Below are positions 42,313-52,291 of a stretch of 64,000 bases of DNA, piece after piece; position 1 is the stretch's first letter, and every line of letters begins with the position of its first letter. The notes under the pieces are model-generated. The model was not told the DNA's origin. It was given only the letters and a program-made list of their open reading frames with translations, and did not search any database. The translations under genes were made by a program, and so were the position numbers. Origin of the DNA: Shewanella loihica PV-4 (GTDB lineage: Bacteria; Pseudomonadota; Gammaproteobacteria; Enterobacterales; Shewanellaceae); assembly GCF_000016065.1 (NCBI RefSeq), contig NC_009092.1, positions 1,178,001 to 1,242,000 on the forward strand, in the 5' to 3' direction.

Positions 42313-42714
42313 ATGATTGTTGGTTTAGGGACAGATATCGTCGAGATCGCGCGTATCGCCGACAAGGTGCCCGCGGCGGGAGACGAGGCGGCGCTGGCCA
42401 AGTGTCCGCTCGCCAAGCGTGTGTTGACCCAGGCCGAGATGGCAATATTTGTCGCTTCCTCCCAACCCGGTCGCTATTTGGCGAAGCGTTTTGCCGCCAA
42501 AGAGGCGGCCGCCAAGGCACTGGGCACCGGCATTGGACGCGGTGTCTCCTTCCAGCATATCGAGATCAGTAACGATGCTAACGGTGCGCCGCTCATCGCC
42601 TTTCAAGGTGGTGCGGCCGAGCGGCTGAGTCTGTTGGGCGGCAGCCGTGCCCATCTCTCCATCGCCGATGAGAAACACTATGCCACGGCGACCGTGATCC
42701 TCGAGTCAAACTAG
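42313..42714 (+). CDS. acpS: Holo-[acyl-carrier-protein] synthase
   Basis: A 133-residue enzyme that transfers phosphopantetheine from CoA to acyl carrier protein. Conserved IVGLGTDIVEIARI (Asp8 region binds magnesium) and RYLAKRFAAKEAAAKALGTGI (the catalytic Glu and Lys) are clear, as is HLSIADEKHYATATVILE at the C-terminus. It is slightly longer than the E. coli enzyme (126 residues). It is the last gene of recO-pdxJ-acpS; the next gene starts 266 bases later. Confidence 0.95.
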   Translation: MIVGLGTDIVEIARIADKVPAAGDEAALAKCPLAKRVLTQAEMAIFVASSQPGRYLAKRFAAKEAAAKALGTGIGRGVSFQHIEISNDANGAPLIAFQGGAAERLSLLGGSRAHLSIADEKHYATATVILESN

Positions 42715-42980
42715 CTATTGGCCTTGATAGATGGGGTAATGCAGCTGCTGTTTAACTGGCTGTGCATTAGTCCCATGTGCGCTAAGGTTCAGAAATACAG
42801 GCTGTTTTAATTTCGTTTTCGGCACTTTGTGTCGACGCATCGCACTGGCATCTGTTAATAAAATGTTTTAGGTTAGGCTAACTGAGACGAGCGTCAAACT
42901 TAGCCAAATTACCTTAATGGTGGTTGCCAGGATAGGGCAGGCTTTGGTCTCGCAAGATAAAAAGACGATGGAGCCGAGCC

Positions 42981-43523
42981 ATGAAATCTGCGATCGAGCA
43001 GTTATCCACCTACAAGAGTGTTCACCTCAACCCCACTAACATCAAGACTCACTTTGTCGGCATCCCGCTGATCATCTGGTCGGCCTTCGTGATGTTAAAC
43101 ACCATCCCCTTTAGCCTGTATAGCTTCGGCTCCACAGGGCTGGAGCTCAATGTGGCCGTGCTGTTTGCCTGCGCTGTATTGATATATTACTTTGCGCTGC
43201 ATGCCAAACTGGCGCTGGGGCTGGTGCTATTTATCCTGCCCGTGCTCTACACCTCCTTCTTGGTGTCAAGGATGGAACAGGCCTGGCCCATCGCCATCGG
43301 CGTATTCGTGATTGGCTGGATCTTTCAGCTCATCGGTCACAAGTATGAGAAGGCCAAGCCGGCCTTTATCGACGATCTTAACCAGCTGTTGATCGGCCCC
43401 TTCTTCCTGATGGCCGAGCTCTATTTTATGCTGGGGCTGGAGCGCGACTTAGACGAAGCGATAACCCCATTGGCGAGAGATAAGCGCCGGGCCTTAACCC
43501 ATGCCAGTAAGCATGACAATTAG
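42981..43523 (+). CDS. Mpo1-like (DUF962) membrane protein
   Basis: A 180-residue integral membrane protein of the Mpo1/YGL010w (DUF962) family. The hallmark SVHLNPTNIKTHFVGIPLII (residues 14-33) and VIGWIFQLIGHKYEKAKPAF hold the conserved histidines. Four to five hydrophobic segments span the rest. The yeast member is an iron-dependent dioxygenase acting on 2-hydroxy fatty acids; whether the bacterial protein does this is unproven. It stands alone, followed by a bidirectional terminator shared with the convergent CorB-like gene. Confidence 0.85.
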   Translation: MKSAIEQLSTYKSVHLNPTNIKTHFVGIPLIIWSAFVMLNTIPFSLYSFGSTGLELNVAVLFACAVLIYYFALHAKLALGLVLFILPVLYTSFLVSRMEQAWPIAIGVFVIGWIFQLIGHKYEKAKPAFIDDLNQLLIGPFFLMAELYFMLGLERDLDEAITPLARDKRRALTHASKHDN

Positions 43524-43546
43524 AAATTTTGGTCGCTATGGGATAA

Positions 43547-43574
43547 CAAAAAGGCGCCTTAGGGCGCCTTTTTT
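43547..43574. terminator. Bidirectional terminator
   Basis: AAAAGGCGCC/GGCGCCTTTT with loop TTAG is flanked by A on the left and T on the right, so it can stop both the Mpo1-like gene and the leftward CorB-like gene. Confidence 0.9.
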
Positions 43575-43589
43575 GGTGAATTGTGAGGA

Positions 43590-44873
43590 CTAGTTGCGAC
43601 TGCCCTTAGGCGCCTTGTAGTGCTGGGGCATGACCCGCACCGTCTTCACCATGTTGTCGGCCACCTCGACCACCTCAAGCGGGTAGCCCGAGAGACGCAT
43701 CGAGGTGTTAGGCTCGGGGATCTCCTCGAGATACTCAAGGATCAGGCCGTTGAGCGTCTTAGGCCCGTCGATGGGGAAGTGCCAGTCCATCTCCTTGTTG
43801 AGATCGCGGATGTTGATGGTGGCGTCGATAAGGAAGCTGCCATCTTGCTGCTGGTTGATATCTTCGCTAGGCGTGGTGATCATCGAGGTGGTAAAGTCGC
43901 CGACGATCTCCTCGAGAATATCTTCCAGCGTTACCAACCCCTGAATATCCCCATACTCGTCTACTACTAAGCCGATACGTTCCTTGTTCTGCTGGAAGTT
44001 GGCCAGCTGCACGTTGAGTGGAGTCCCCTCGGGGATGAAGTAGATCTCTTTTACCGCCCGCAGCAGGGATGACTTACTAAACTGCTGCTTAGATTGCAGG
44101 CGCAGGGCGTCTCTTAGGTGAACGAAGCCGACGGCATCGTCTATGTTATCGCGGTAGAGCAGGACCCGGGTGTGGGGACTCTGAATCACCTGCTTATTGA
44201 TGCGGCTAAAGTCGTCGTTAACGTTGATGGCGTAGAGATCCGAGCGCGGGATCATGATGTCCTCGACCGTGACCTTTTCCAGATCCATGATAGAGAGCAG
44301 CATCTCCTGGTGGCGCTGGGGGATCAGGGCGCCGGCCTCGTGCACAACTGTGCGCAGCTCCTCCTGACTCAAGGCGTCATCGGCCTTCACCGAGCGGATG
44401 CCCAGCAGGCGCAGGAAGGTAGAGGTGATAAAGTTAACTATCTTCACCAAGGGCGAGAGCAGCACCAACAGGGCTTTGAGCAGTACGCTCGATGGAAAGG
44501 CGATACGCTCAGGGTGCAGGGCGGCCACAGTTTTTGGCGTCACCTCGGCAAAGACTAATACCACCAGAGTGAGCACACCCGTGGCGATGGCCACCCCAAC
44601 ATCACCAAACAAGCGAATCCCCAATATGGTGGCGATAGCCGAGGCGAGGATGTTCACCAGGTTGTTGCCGATCAGAATCAAGCCGATCAGTCTGTCTGGG
44701 CGCTCTAGCAATCTGATGGCGCGTTTCGCGCCCTTATGACCATTGTTGGCCAGATGACGCAGGCGATAGCGATTGAGCGACATCATGGCGGTTTCGGAGC
44801 CGGAGAAATAGGCGGAGATGATGATGAGTACGAACAGGATGATGACAAGTACGCTGGTGGATATAGCTTCCAA
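43590..44873 (-). CDS. CNNM/CorB-type transporter protein (YfjD-like)
   Basis: A 427-residue membrane protein with an N-terminal DUF21 domain of about four helices (SAYFSGSETAMMSLNRYRLR; GLILIGNNLVNILASA; LVFAEVTPKTVAALHPE). Two CBS domains follow (MIPRSDLYAINVNDD; IGLVVDEYGDIQGLVTLEDI), then a CorC/HlyC-type C-terminal domain. Relatives are linked to magnesium or cobalt efflux; the hemolysin label in old annotations is misleading. It pairs with ypjD upstream on the same strand and ffh beyond, the same order as in E. coli. Confidence 0.9.
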   Translation of the reverse strand: MEAISTSVLVIILFVLIIISAYFSGSETAMMSLNRYRLRHLANNGHKGAKRAIRLLERPDRLIGLILIGNNLVNILASAIATILGIRLFGDVGVAIATGVLTLVVLVFAEVTPKTVAALHPERIAFPSSVLLKALLVLLSPLVKIVNFITSTFLRLLGIRSVKADDALSQEELRTVVHEAGALIPQRHQEMLLSIMDLEKVTVEDIMIPRSDLYAINVNDDFSRINKQVIQSPHTRVLLYRDNIDDAVGFVHLRDALRLQSKQQFSKSSLLRAVKEIYFIPEGTPLNVQLANFQQNKERIGLVVDEYGDIQGLVTLEDILEEIVGDFTTSMITTPSEDINQQQDGSFLIDATINIRDLNKEMDWHFPIDGPKTLNGLILEYLEEIPEPNTSMRLSGYPLEVVEVADNMVKTVRVMPQHYKAPKGSRN

Positions 44874-44953
44874 TCAGTGGCCCCACTTTGGCGTTGATGA
44901 GTAAGAATAGCGTTAAGATTTAGTAAATACAGCGATTTGGGCTGTGAGTCAAG

Positions 44954-44994
44954 TTCACCTAGGTCGCACTTTAGTCCATCTTGACCTAGGTGAA
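44954..44994. repeat. Inverted repeat between ypjD and the CorB-like gene
   Basis: A perfect 12-base inverted repeat, TTCACCTAGGTC (44954-44965) and GACCTAGGTGAA (44983-44994), with a 17-base loop. It lies 26 bases beyond the ypjD stop. There is no T-tract on either strand. Confidence 0.7.
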
Positions 44995-45019
44995 GTGTGC
45001 GGAATTTAGCGTGTCTGGC

Positions 45020-45808
45020 CTATTGCAGGATCAGTTCTTTGACGATGCGGGCGCCGAAGTAGGCCAGTGACAGCAGGGTTGCGCCAGTCAGAGTATAGGC
45101 CACGGCGGTGCGGATCTTACAACCTACCCAGTACTGCTGCGCCAGCATGGCGATATAGGTAAACCAGGCAATGATAGAGAGGATCGCCTTATGGCCCTGG
45201 CCGTCGGCAAACATATCATCGAGGAAGATAAAGCCAGTCGCCAGCGACAGACTCAGCAGCACCACGCCGATGATCACCAGGTGATAAAGTTGCTTCTCTA
45301 CCGTCATCAGCGGTGGAATCGCCGGGCTCAGCATCAGCTGCTTCTTCTTCAGCTTGTTTTGAATCATCGCCAGTTGGATGGCATAAAGCGCGGCGATCAT
45401 TAGGGCACTATAGGCCATCAGCGACAGCACCACGTGGGCCAACACCTCGGGGTAAAGCTCGAAGTGGGTGATATATTTAGGCGGTAATAGCCACAGCAGC
45501 GCCACCGAGATGACAGAGCACGCATAGACCACGGGCACGACGACGATTACCTTGAGGCGGAACATCAAGATGGTGAAGGTGAAGGCGATGATCCAGTTCA
45601 CCATGGAGATCACATTGGTCAGACTGAAGTTTTGACCGTCACCGGTGAAGATGGCCTGAGACAGGGCGGCGGCATGAAGCACCACGGCCACGGCGGCGAA
45701 GGCGGCTACGGCTTTACGGTTAGGGCCATCGGCATGAAACAGTCGGCTGACGACCAAGACGAGTGCGATACTGTAGAAGAAAATGGCTGAAGCCGAAAAA
45801 ATCACCAT
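45020..45808 (-). CDS. ypjD: Inner membrane protein YpjD (cytochrome c assembly-type)
   Basis: A 262-residue protein with eight predicted membrane helices in the CcsA/CcmC-like (cytochrome_C_asm) family. Typical positions are SMVNWIIAFTFTILMFRLKV and ELYPEVLAHVVLSLMAYSAL, which carries a conserved His, then TGFIFLDDMFADGQGHKAIL with SIIAWFTY. It lacks the full tryptophan-rich WWD motif of haem-handling CcmC, so a haem role is uncertain. It is divergent from ffh. Confidence 0.88.
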   Translation of the reverse strand: MVIFSASAIFFYSIALVLVVSRLFHADGPNRKAVAAFAAVAVVLHAAALSQAIFTGDGQNFSLTNVISMVNWIIAFTFTILMFRLKVIVVVPVVYACSVISVALLWLLPPKYITHFELYPEVLAHVVLSLMAYSALMIAALYAIQLAMIQNKLKKKQLMLSPAIPPLMTVEKQLYHLVIIGVVLLSLSLATGFIFLDDMFADGQGHKAILSIIAWFTYIAMLAQQYWVGCKIRTAVAYTLTGATLLSLAYFGARIVKELILQ

Positions 45809-46100
45809 CGAAAATTAACCTATCGTTATGTGAGCTTTCTTGTGGTCATCGACCTGCGCGAGGCGGTCGAGTTTTTATCCTTAGTTGATCGTTAGAATAA
45901 CACGATGGATGCTATTTTGGGCAGAGGCTTTACACACAAAAATTAGCACTTTCTGAGCGTTACTCCTAAGTTTTGACATTTTTACCCTACAGCAGATAAC
46001 TTGCCTAAGCCATAACTTACGCTGCGCGGTAGCATAATATCTGTGCATCGCTATAATACTGCCCCAATCATGTAAATTCTAAACGGTAAAGAACGCGATA

Positions 46101-47474
46101 ATGTTTGAGAACCTCACCGACAGATTATCACGCACCCTGAAAAATATTAGCGGTCGTGGTCGCCTTACAGAAGACAATATTAAAGAAACGTTACGCGAAG
46201 TGCGTATGGCGCTGCTGGAAGCCGACGTCGCCTTGCCCGTTGTTCGTGCCTTTGTTAACAGCGTTAAAGATCGCGCCGTAGGCCAAGAGGTCACCAAGAG
46301 CCTGAGCCCAGGCCAGGCCTTCATCAAGATCGTCCAGAGTGAGCTTGAAAATGCCATGGGCGAAGCCAACGAGGCGCTAAACCTCTCGGCGCAGCCGCCA
46401 GCGGTGATCATGATGGCCGGTCTGCAAGGTGCGGGTAAGACCACCAGTGTTGCCAAGCTGTCTAAGTTCCTGCGTGAAAGACAGAAGAAATCTGTATTGG
46501 TGGTCAGCGCCGACGTCTATCGTCCGGCGGCGATCAAGCAGCTGGAAACCTTGGCCAATGAGGTCGAGGTCGAGTTCTTCCCATCGGATGTATCGCAAAA
46601 GCCTATCGACATCGTCGATGCGGCCATGGCTCACGCCAAGCTTAAGTTTATCGACGTGGTGATCGTCGATACCGCGGGTCGCCTGCACGTCGACGAGAGC
46701 ATGATGGACGAGATCAAGGCGCTGCACGCCGCGGTCAAACCGGTAGAAACCCTGTTTGTGGTCGATGCCATGACGGGTCAGGATGCGGCCAACACAGCCA
46801 AGGCCTTCAACGAAGCCCTGCCGCTGACCGGTGTGGTACTGACCAAGGTCGACGGTGATGCCCGTGGTGGTGCTGCGCTGTCGATTCGCCATATTACCGG
46901 TAAGCCGATCAAGTTCCTGGGTGTGGGCGAGAAGACAGATGCTCTCGAGCCTTTCCATCCGGACCGTGTTGCCTCGCGCATTCTGGGCATGGGCGATGTG
47001 CTTTCCCTGATCGAAGAGGTTGAGCGCGGCGTCGATAAAGAGAAGGCGATGAAGCTGGCCTCTAAGGTCAAGCAAGGCGGTAGCTTCGATTTAGAAGACT
47101 TCCGTGAGCAGCTACAACAGATGAAGAACATGGGCGGCATGATGAGCATGCTCGAGAAGCTGCCCGGTGTCGGTCAACTCCCCCCAGAAGCCCTGGCTCA
47201 GGTGCAAGACGGCAAGCTAACGGGACAAATGGAGGCTATTATTAACTCCATGACCCCAGGCGAGCGTAAGCGCCCAGAGATCATCAAGGGGTCTCGAAAG
47301 CGTCGTATCGCCATGGGTTCAGGTACCCAGATCCAGGACGTCAATCGTCTGCTCAAGCAGTTCACTCAGATGCAGAAGATGATGAAGAAGATGTCGGGTA
47401 AAGGCGGCATGAAGAAGATGATGCGCGGCATGAGTGGAATGCTGCCTCCCGGGATGAAGATGCCGGGACGTTAA
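46101..47474 (+). CDS. ffh: Signal recognition particle protein Ffh
   Basis: A 457-residue SRP GTPase that binds signal sequences and 4.5S RNA and delivers ribosomes to FtsY. It has an N domain, a G domain with GLQGAGKTTSVAKLSKFL (G1), DTAGRLHVD (G3) and TKVDGDARGGAALS (G4), and a methionine-rich M domain from about residue 300 (QMQKMMKKMSGKGGMKKMMR). A -10 TATAAT at 46052-46057 lies 44 bases before the ATG. A terminator follows at 47501-47544. Confidence 0.97.
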   Translation: MFENLTDRLSRTLKNISGRGRLTEDNIKETLREVRMALLEADVALPVVRAFVNSVKDRAVGQEVTKSLSPGQAFIKIVQSELENAMGEANEALNLSAQPPAVIMMAGLQGAGKTTSVAKLSKFLRERQKKSVLVVSADVYRPAAIKQLETLANEVEVEFFPSDVSQKPIDIVDAAMAHAKLKFIDVVIVDTAGRLHVDESMMDEIKALHAAVKPVETLFVVDAMTGQDAANTAKAFNEALPLTGVVLTKVDGDARGGAALSIRHITGKPIKFLGVGEKTDALEPFHPDRVASRILGMGDVLSLIEEVERGVDKEKAMKLASKVKQGGSFDLEDFREQLQQMKNMGGMMSMLEKLPGVGQLPPEALAQVQDGKLTGQMEAIINSMTPGERKRPEIIKGSRKRRIAMGSGTQIQDVNRLLKQFTQMQKMMKKMSGKGGMKKMMRGMSGMLPPGMKMPGR

Positions 47475-47500
47475 TCGTCTGACTTTGTATAGATTTAGCT

Positions 47501-47544
47501 AAGTCCATTAAGGGTTTTCAGCCCTTAGTGGACTTGCTATTTTT
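47501..47544 (+). terminator. Intrinsic terminator of ffh
   Basis: AAGTCCATTAAGGG pairs with CCCTTAGTGGACTT across a short loop (47501-47535). It is followed by GCTATTTTT. Confidence 0.8.
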
Positions 47545-47556
47545 GCGTGAAAAACG

Positions 47557-47584
47557 TTGCATTTGTCGCCGGTTCAGGTAGAAT
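47557..47584 (+). promoter_or_regulatory. Promoter of the rpsP-rimM-trmD-rplS operon
   Basis: TTGCAT (47557-47562) and TAGAAT (47579-47584) are spaced by 16 bases. They sit about 95 bases before the rpsP ATG and just after the ffh terminator. Confidence 0.55.
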
Positions 47585-47679
47585 CGTGCGGCTTTCTATC
47601 TGGGACTCTTCGCGAACACGGGGTTCCAGTTTTTATTTTTGCTTCAGAACGAAGCAAATCATTAGAGGATAAAAGACGC

Positions 47680-47931
47680 ATGGTTACCATTCGTTTAGCT
47701 CGAGGCGGCGCAAAAAAGCGTCCATTCTATAACATCGTTGTTGCTGACAGCCGTAACGCTCGTGACGGTCGTTTCATCGAACGTGTTGGCTTCTTCAACC
47801 CTGTTGCTCGTGGTCAAGAAGAAGCTCTTCGCTTAGATCTTGATCGTGTAGATCACTGGGTTGCTAACGGTGCTGCTACTACTGATCGTGTAGCGAAACT
47901 GATCAAAGACGCTCGTAAAGCTGCTGCTTAA
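47680..47931 (+). CDS. rpsP: 30S ribosomal protein S16
   Basis: An 83-residue ribosomal protein matching S16 over its whole length ([40 protein letters not shown]). The open frame extends upstream to 47557, but the ATG at 47680 gives the family length and is preceded by AGAGGATAAAA. Codon use is strongly biased toward highly expressed codons, unlike the flanking genes. It heads the rpsP-rimM-trmD-rplS operon. Confidence 0.97.
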
Positions 47932-47951
47932 TAGCGTTTAGGTATAGATTG

Positions 47952-48482
47952 ATGAGTAGTCACCAAGAACCTGTCGTACTAGGCAAATTAGGCGCTAGTC
48001 ACGGCATTAAAGGTTGGTTGAAGATCACTAGCTATACCGATTCTGTCGAAGATATTTTTGACTATTCACCTTGGTTGATTAAAGAGCAAGGCGAATGGCG
48101 CGAAGTCAAGGTTGCACAGTGGCGCTATCAAGGTAAGGCGATTATCGCCGCCCTGGAAGGCGTAACCACTCGAGACCAAGCGCAAATGCTCACTAACTGT
48201 GAGATTGCCATTCCCGCCGAGGCGATGAAGGCACTGCCGGAAGATGAATTCTACTGGCGTGATCTTATCGGCTGTGAGGTGGTGAATACTAAAGGCTACA
48301 AGATGGGCAAGGTCGACCAGATCGTGGAAACAGGATCGAACGACGTGCTGCTTGTGAAGGCCAACGCGAAAGATGGCTTTGGCAAAACGGAACGTATGAT
48401 TCCTTTTGTTACCGAGCAGTTCATCCTTGAGGTGAATCTGGCGGAAAAACAAATTTTAGTGGATTGGGATCCGGACTTCTAA
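47952..48482 (+). CDS. rimM: Ribosome maturation factor RimM
   Basis: A 176-residue protein that binds S19 and assists 30S head assembly. The N-terminal RimM domain has [20 protein letters not shown]. The PRC-barrel C-terminal part has [20 protein letters not shown], then [11 protein letters not shown] and [10 protein letters not shown]. The frame begins with TTG ATG; the ATG at 47952 is taken as the start. It lies 20 bases after rpsP and 15 before trmD. Confidence 0.96.
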   Translation: MSSHQEPVVLGKLGASHGIKGWLKITSYTDSVEDIFDYSPWLIKEQGEWREVKVAQWRYQGKAIIAALEGVTTRDQAQMLTNCEIAIPAEAMKALPEDEFYWRDLIGCEVVNTKGYKMGKVDQIVETGSNDVLLVKANAKDGFGKTERMIPFVTEQFILEVNLAEKQILVDWDPDF

Positions 48483-48497
48483 GTCGAGGGACAACAG

Positions 48498-49244
48498 ATG
48501 TGGTTAGGGGTAGTAACCCTGTTTCCAGAGATGTTTCGTGCCGTAACAGACTTTGGTGTAACGGGTCGGGCCGTAAGTAACGGTTTGTTAGAGTTGCAAA
48601 CGTGGAATCCCAGAGATTTCACCCATGATAAACATAGAACAGTGGACGACAGGCCTTACGGCGGCGGACCTGGCATGTTGATGATGGTGCAGCCTCTACG
48701 TGATGCCATCCATGCAGCGAAAGTCGCTGCGGGTGATAAGGCTAAGGTGATTTATCTTTCTCCTCAGGGACGCAAGCTGACACAGCAGGGCGTTGAAGAG
48801 TTAGCTAAATCGGAGCGTTTGATTTTAGTGTGTGGTCGCTACGAAGGTATCGATGAACGCATTATTCAAACGGAAGTGGATGAAGAGTGGTCGATTGGAG
48901 ATTACGTGCTCTCGGGCGGTGAACTCCCAGCGATGACCCTGATCGATTCGGTTTCTCGTTTGGTGCCTGGCGTGCTAGGTAAACAAGCGTCGGCAGAGCA
49001 GGATTCCTTCTCTGACGGATTACTGGATTGTCCCCACTATACTCGCCCAGAAAGCCTAGATGGTATCGATGTACCGGCGGTATTGCTTAGCGGCAACCAC
49101 GAAAATATTAGACGCTGGCGATTGCAGCAAAGTCTCGGAAGAACTTTACTGCGGCGACCAGAATTATTTGAAAATCTAGCTCTGACTGATGAACAAACCA
49201 AGCTATTAGCCGAGTTTGTTAATACCGCCCAAGCAGGCGAGTAA
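48498..49244 (+). CDS. trmD: tRNA (guanine-N1)-methyltransferase TrmD
   Basis: A 248-residue SPOUT methyltransferase that modifies G37 of tRNAs reading CUN, CCN and CGG codons, preventing frameshifts. Typical motifs are [41 protein letters not shown] (here [15 protein letters not shown]), [13 protein letters not shown] and the knot sequence [14 protein letters not shown]. Start ATG at 48498. rplS follows 34 bases after the stop. Confidence 0.97.
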   Translation: MWLGVVTLFPEMFRAVTDFGVTGRAVSNGLLELQTWNPRDFTHDKHRTVDDRPYGGGPGMLMMVQPLRDAIHAAKVAAGDKAKVIYLSPQGRKLTQQGVEELAKSERLILVCGRYEGIDERIIQTEVDEEWSIGDYVLSGGELPAMTLIDSVSRLVPGVLGKQASAEQDSFSDGLLDCPHYTRPESLDGIDVPAVLLSGNHENIRRWRLQQSLGRTLLRRPELFENLALTDEQTKLLAEFVNTAQAGE

Positions 49245-49278
49245 AAATGGTCAGTTATTACTAGTATGGAGTTTATTC

Positions 49279-49629
49279 ATGAATAACATCATTAAAATGC
49301 TCAACGATGAGCAAATGAAGCAAGACGTACCAGAATTTGGTGCAGGTGACACAGTAGTTGTAAAAGTACGTGTTGTTGAAGGCGGTAAAGAGCGTCTACA
49401 GGCGTTCGAAGGCGTTGTTATCGCTAAGCGTAACCGTGGTCTGCACTCTGCATTCACTGTACGTAAGATCTCTAATGGCGAAGGTGTTGAGCGTGCGTTC
49501 CAAACTCACAGCCCGCTCATCTCTAGCATCGAAGTTAAGCGTCGCGGCCGTGTTCGTCGTGCTAAGCTTTACTACCTACGTGAGCGTTCAGGTAAGTCTG
49601 CACGTATCCGCGAGAAGCTTGCTAAGTAA
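49279..49629 (+). CDS. rplS: 50S ribosomal protein L19
   Basis: A 116-residue ribosomal protein at the 30S-50S interface. The sequence from [20 protein letters not shown] through [20 protein letters not shown] is typical of L19. The frame opens at 49216, but the ATG at 49279 with TATGGAG upstream gives the known N-terminus. Codon bias is high, as for rpsP. A strong terminator follows at 49673-49700. Confidence 0.97.
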   Translation: MNNIIKMLNDEQMKQDVPEFGAGDTVVVKVRVVEGGKERLQAFEGVVIAKRNRGLHSAFTVRKISNGEGVERAFQTHSPLISSIEVKRRGRVRRAKLYYLRERSGKSARIREKLAK

Positions 49630-49672
49630 GCACTCGCTAAAACGTAAAAAAAGATGCAGTGTTCGCACAATG

Positions 49673-49700
49673 ACCCGCCTTATGGCGGGTTTTTGTTTTT
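49673..49700 (+). terminator. Intrinsic terminator of the rpsP-rplS operon
   Basis: ACCCGCC (49673-49679), loop TTAT, GGCGGGT (49684-49690), then TTTTGTTTTT. Confidence 0.92.
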
Positions 49701-50033
49701 AGGCATGTGCTAATGAGTTGCGCTGATATCCTTAGCATAGCCTTGTGCATTTTCCCTTTTCCTATTCTCTTACCTGACTGATTTCCTATTCTCTTACCTG
49801 ACTGATCCCACCTGGCTAAGCCTCTCTTGGTAAATCCACTTTATTGGCAAAACCCTTCTCTTTAGCCAGCGCTCAATGGGGCTTTTACCGCTTCGATCGT
49901 GAATTCTGCTTGAAAAGCAAATTTCTGCTTGATCTAAATTTATGCAGCAGGCATAGTTAGCTCACAGGTGTAATGGTGTACCATTACGATATTGCATTTA
50001 GGTATGAGAAAACAGATTAGGTTGGTGACAGGT
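49701..50033. other. Intergenic region between rplS and aroF
   Basis: Contains an exact tandem duplication of 24 bases (49759-49782 and 49783-49806), and an inverted repeat GTAATGG-TGTA-CCATTAC at 49970-49987, close to the expected aroF promoter. No gene was seen. Confidence 0.6.
49759..49806. repeat. 24-base perfect tandem duplication
   Basis: The unit beginning TTCCTATTCTCTTACCTGAC occurs twice back to back with no mismatch. It is probably a recent slippage or duplication. Confidence 0.85.
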
Positions 50034-51125
50034 ATGCAGCAAGACACGATAAATAATGTTCACATCAGCTCGGAGAAAGTGCTGGTGACCCCGGAAGAGT
50101 TAAAACAACAACTGCCCCTGTCGACTGCCGCCTATCACTATGTGCTTAACGCGCGCCGCACTGTATCGGATATCGTCCATAAGCGTGATAACCGCGTGCT
50201 GGTGGTCAGCGGTCCCTGTTCTATCCACGACATCGCCTCGGCCAAAGAGTACGCGCTGCGCCTCAAGACGCTGCACGACGAGCTTAAAGATGAGTTCTAC
50301 ATCCTGATGCGGGTCTACTTCGAGAAGCCACGTACTACCGTGGGCTGGAAGGGGATGATCAACGATCCCGATATGGATGAGTCTTTCGATGTGGAGAAGG
50401 GGCTGCGTCAGGCGCGCGAGTTGATGATCTGGCTGGCGGAGCTGGGACTGCCGGTGGCGACCGAGGCGCTGGATCCTATCAGCCCGCAATACATCTCCGA
50501 GCTGGTCACCTGGTCGGCCATCGGTGCGCGCACCACAGAATCTCAGACCCACAGGGAGATGGCGTCCGGTCTCTCCATGCCTGTGGGCTTCAAGAATGGT
50601 ACCGACGGCAAGCTGGGGGTGGCGATCAACGCGCTGCAATCGGCGGCCAGCAGCCACAGATTCATGGGGATCAACCAGGCGGGTCAGGTAGCGCTGCTAC
50701 AGACCGCGGGTAACCCAGATGGCCACGTGATCCTGCGCGGCGGCAAGACTCCTAACTATGACGCTTCGAGCGTGGCCGAGTGTGAGCAGCAGCTGCATGC
50801 GGCCAAGCTTAACGCCCGCTTGGTGGTGGATTGCAGCCACGGCAACTCGAGTAAAGATCACACCCGCCAGCCGAGCGTCTGTCAGGATGTGTTCGATCAG
50901 ATAGCCAATGGCAACAAGTCGATCATAGGCGTCATGCTGGAGAGTCATCTGAACGAAGGTAATCAGAGCAGCGACAAGCCGATGAGTGAGTTGGCCTACG
51001 GGGTGTCGGTAACCGATGCCTGCATCGACTGGCAGACCACGGAAGATCTTCTACGTCAGGGGGCGGCACAATTGGCATCGGTTTTACCAGGCAGATTTGC
51101 TATGCTCAAGGCGGTCAATGCCTGA
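50034..51125 (+). CDS. aroF: 3-deoxy-7-phosphoheptulonate synthase, AroF type
   Basis: A 363-residue type I-alpha DAHP synthase, the first enzyme of the shikimate pathway, condensing PEP and erythrose 4-phosphate. The catalytic set is intact: [10 protein letters not shown] (metal Cys), [50 protein letters not shown] and [12 protein letters not shown]. The ATG at 50034 aligns with E. coli AroF (MQKDALNNVHI); longer starts at 49992 or 50004 are possible. The pairing with tyrA suggests the tyrosine-inhibited form. Its TGA overlaps the tyrA ATG by one base. Confidence 0.93.
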   Translation: MQQDTINNVHISSEKVLVTPEELKQQLPLSTAAYHYVLNARRTVSDIVHKRDNRVLVVSGPCSIHDIASAKEYALRLKTLHDELKDEFYILMRVYFEKPRTTVGWKGMINDPDMDESFDVEKGLRQARELMIWLAELGLPVATEALDPISPQYISELVTWSAIGARTTESQTHREMASGLSMPVGFKNGTDGKLGVAINALQSAASSHRFMGINQAGQVALLQTAGNPDGHVILRGGKTPNYDASSVAECEQQLHAAKLNARLVVDCSHGNSSKDHTRQPSVCQDVFDQIANGNKSIIGVMLESHLNEGNQSSDKPMSELAYGVSVTDACIDWQTTEDLLRQGAAQLASVLPGRFAMLKAVNA

Positions 51126-52279
51126 TGGAACACGCGCAAATGAGTGAGAAAACCACTAACGAACTGGAAAAACTGAGAGAGCATATCGACAGCGTCGATC
51201 AACAGCTGCTACATCTGCTGCGTAAACGCCTGGATCTCGTGGCCCAGGTGGGCGGCGTCAAGCATGCGGCCGGCGTGCCCATCTACGCGCCTCAACGTGA
51301 GGCCTCCATGCTGGCCAAGCGCCGGGAAGAGGCGGCAAAGATGAATGTCTCGCCCCAGCTGATCGAAGATATTCTGCGCCGCCTGATGCGCGAGTCCTAT
51401 CTCAACGAGAAGGACGTCGGTTTCAAGCAGGTAAAGACGGATCTGGGCCATGTGGTGATCGTCGGTGGTCAGGGCAAGCTAGGCGGCCTGTTTGCGCAGA
51501 TGCTGAGCCTGTCCGGCTATCAGGTGAAATCTCTTGATAAAGACGACTGGCAGCAGGCCGACGCGATTTTCGATGGGGCTGGGATGGTGATAGTCACTGT
51601 ACCCATTAGCATCACCTGTGAGCTTATTCGCGACAAGCTTACCAGCCTGCCAAGCAGCTGTATCCTGGCCGATCTGACGTCGATCAAGGAGAAGCCGCTT
51701 GAAGCGATGCTAGCCAGCCATCAAGGCCCGGTAGTAGGTCTGCATCCCATGTTCGGTCCAGATGTGGGCAGCCTGGCCAAACAGGTGGTGGTGGTGTGTC
51801 ATGGCCGCGGCCGCGAGCAGTACGAATGGCTGCTGGAACAGATAGGGATCTGGGGCGCTCGCCTAGTCGAGGCCGATGCTCAGCAGCACGATAAGGCGAT
51901 GCAGCTGGTGCAGGCGATGCGTCACTTCTCCTCCTTCGTCTATGGCCTGAATCTCTATCGTGAGGCGGCGGATATCGACAACCTGTTGCAGTTCAGCTCG
52001 CCTATCTACCGACTGGAGCTGGCGATGGTCGGGCGCCTGTTTGCCCAGAGTCCCGAACTCTATGCCGATATCATCTTCGCCCAGCAGGAGAGCCTGACCG
52101 CAATAGGGGATTACCTGGATAACTATGCCCAGGCGCTCGAACTCCTGAAGCGCGGCGACAGGCAAGGTTTCATTCGCGAATTCGAGGAAGTGGCGGCCTG
52201 GTTTGGGGATTTTGCGCCTCAGTTCCAACGCGAGAGCCGGGCGATGTTGCAGTCGGTTAATGATATGAAGACAGGCTAA
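51125..52279 (+). CDS. tyrA: Bifunctional chorismate mutase / prephenate dehydrogenase (T-protein)
   Basis: A 384-residue enzyme that converts chorismate to prephenate and then to 4-hydroxyphenylpyruvate for tyrosine. The chorismate mutase domain covers about residues 10-95 ([20 protein letters not shown]). The dehydrogenase domain begins with [20 protein letters not shown] (NAD site), followed by [26 protein letters not shown] and [18 protein letters not shown]. Start ATG at 51125 overlaps aroF; an ATG at 51140 is an alternative. An intergenic MITE follows. Confidence 0.95.
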   Translation: MEHAQMSEKTTNELEKLREHIDSVDQQLLHLLRKRLDLVAQVGGVKHAAGVPIYAPQREASMLAKRREEAAKMNVSPQLIEDILRRLMRESYLNEKDVGFKQVKTDLGHVVIVGGQGKLGGLFAQMLSLSGYQVKSLDKDDWQQADAIFDGAGMVIVTVPISITCELIRDKLTSLPSSCILADLTSIKEKPLEAMLASHQGPVVGLHPMFGPDVGSLAKQVVVVCHGRGREQYEWLLEQIGIWGARLVEADAQQHDKAMQLVQAMRHFSSFVYGLNLYREAADIDNLLQFSSPIYRLELAMVGRLFAQSPELYADIIFAQQESLTAIGDYLDNYAQALELLKRGDRQGFIREFEEVAAWFGDFAPQFQRESRAMLQSVNDMKTG

Positions 52280-52291
52280 TCGATAACCTAG

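Noticed and set aside
49970..49987. Possible TyrR box before aroF
   Set aside because: The inverted repeat GTAATGG-TGTA-CCATTAC lacks the TGTAAA-N6-TTTACA spacing; kept only as an inverted repeat.
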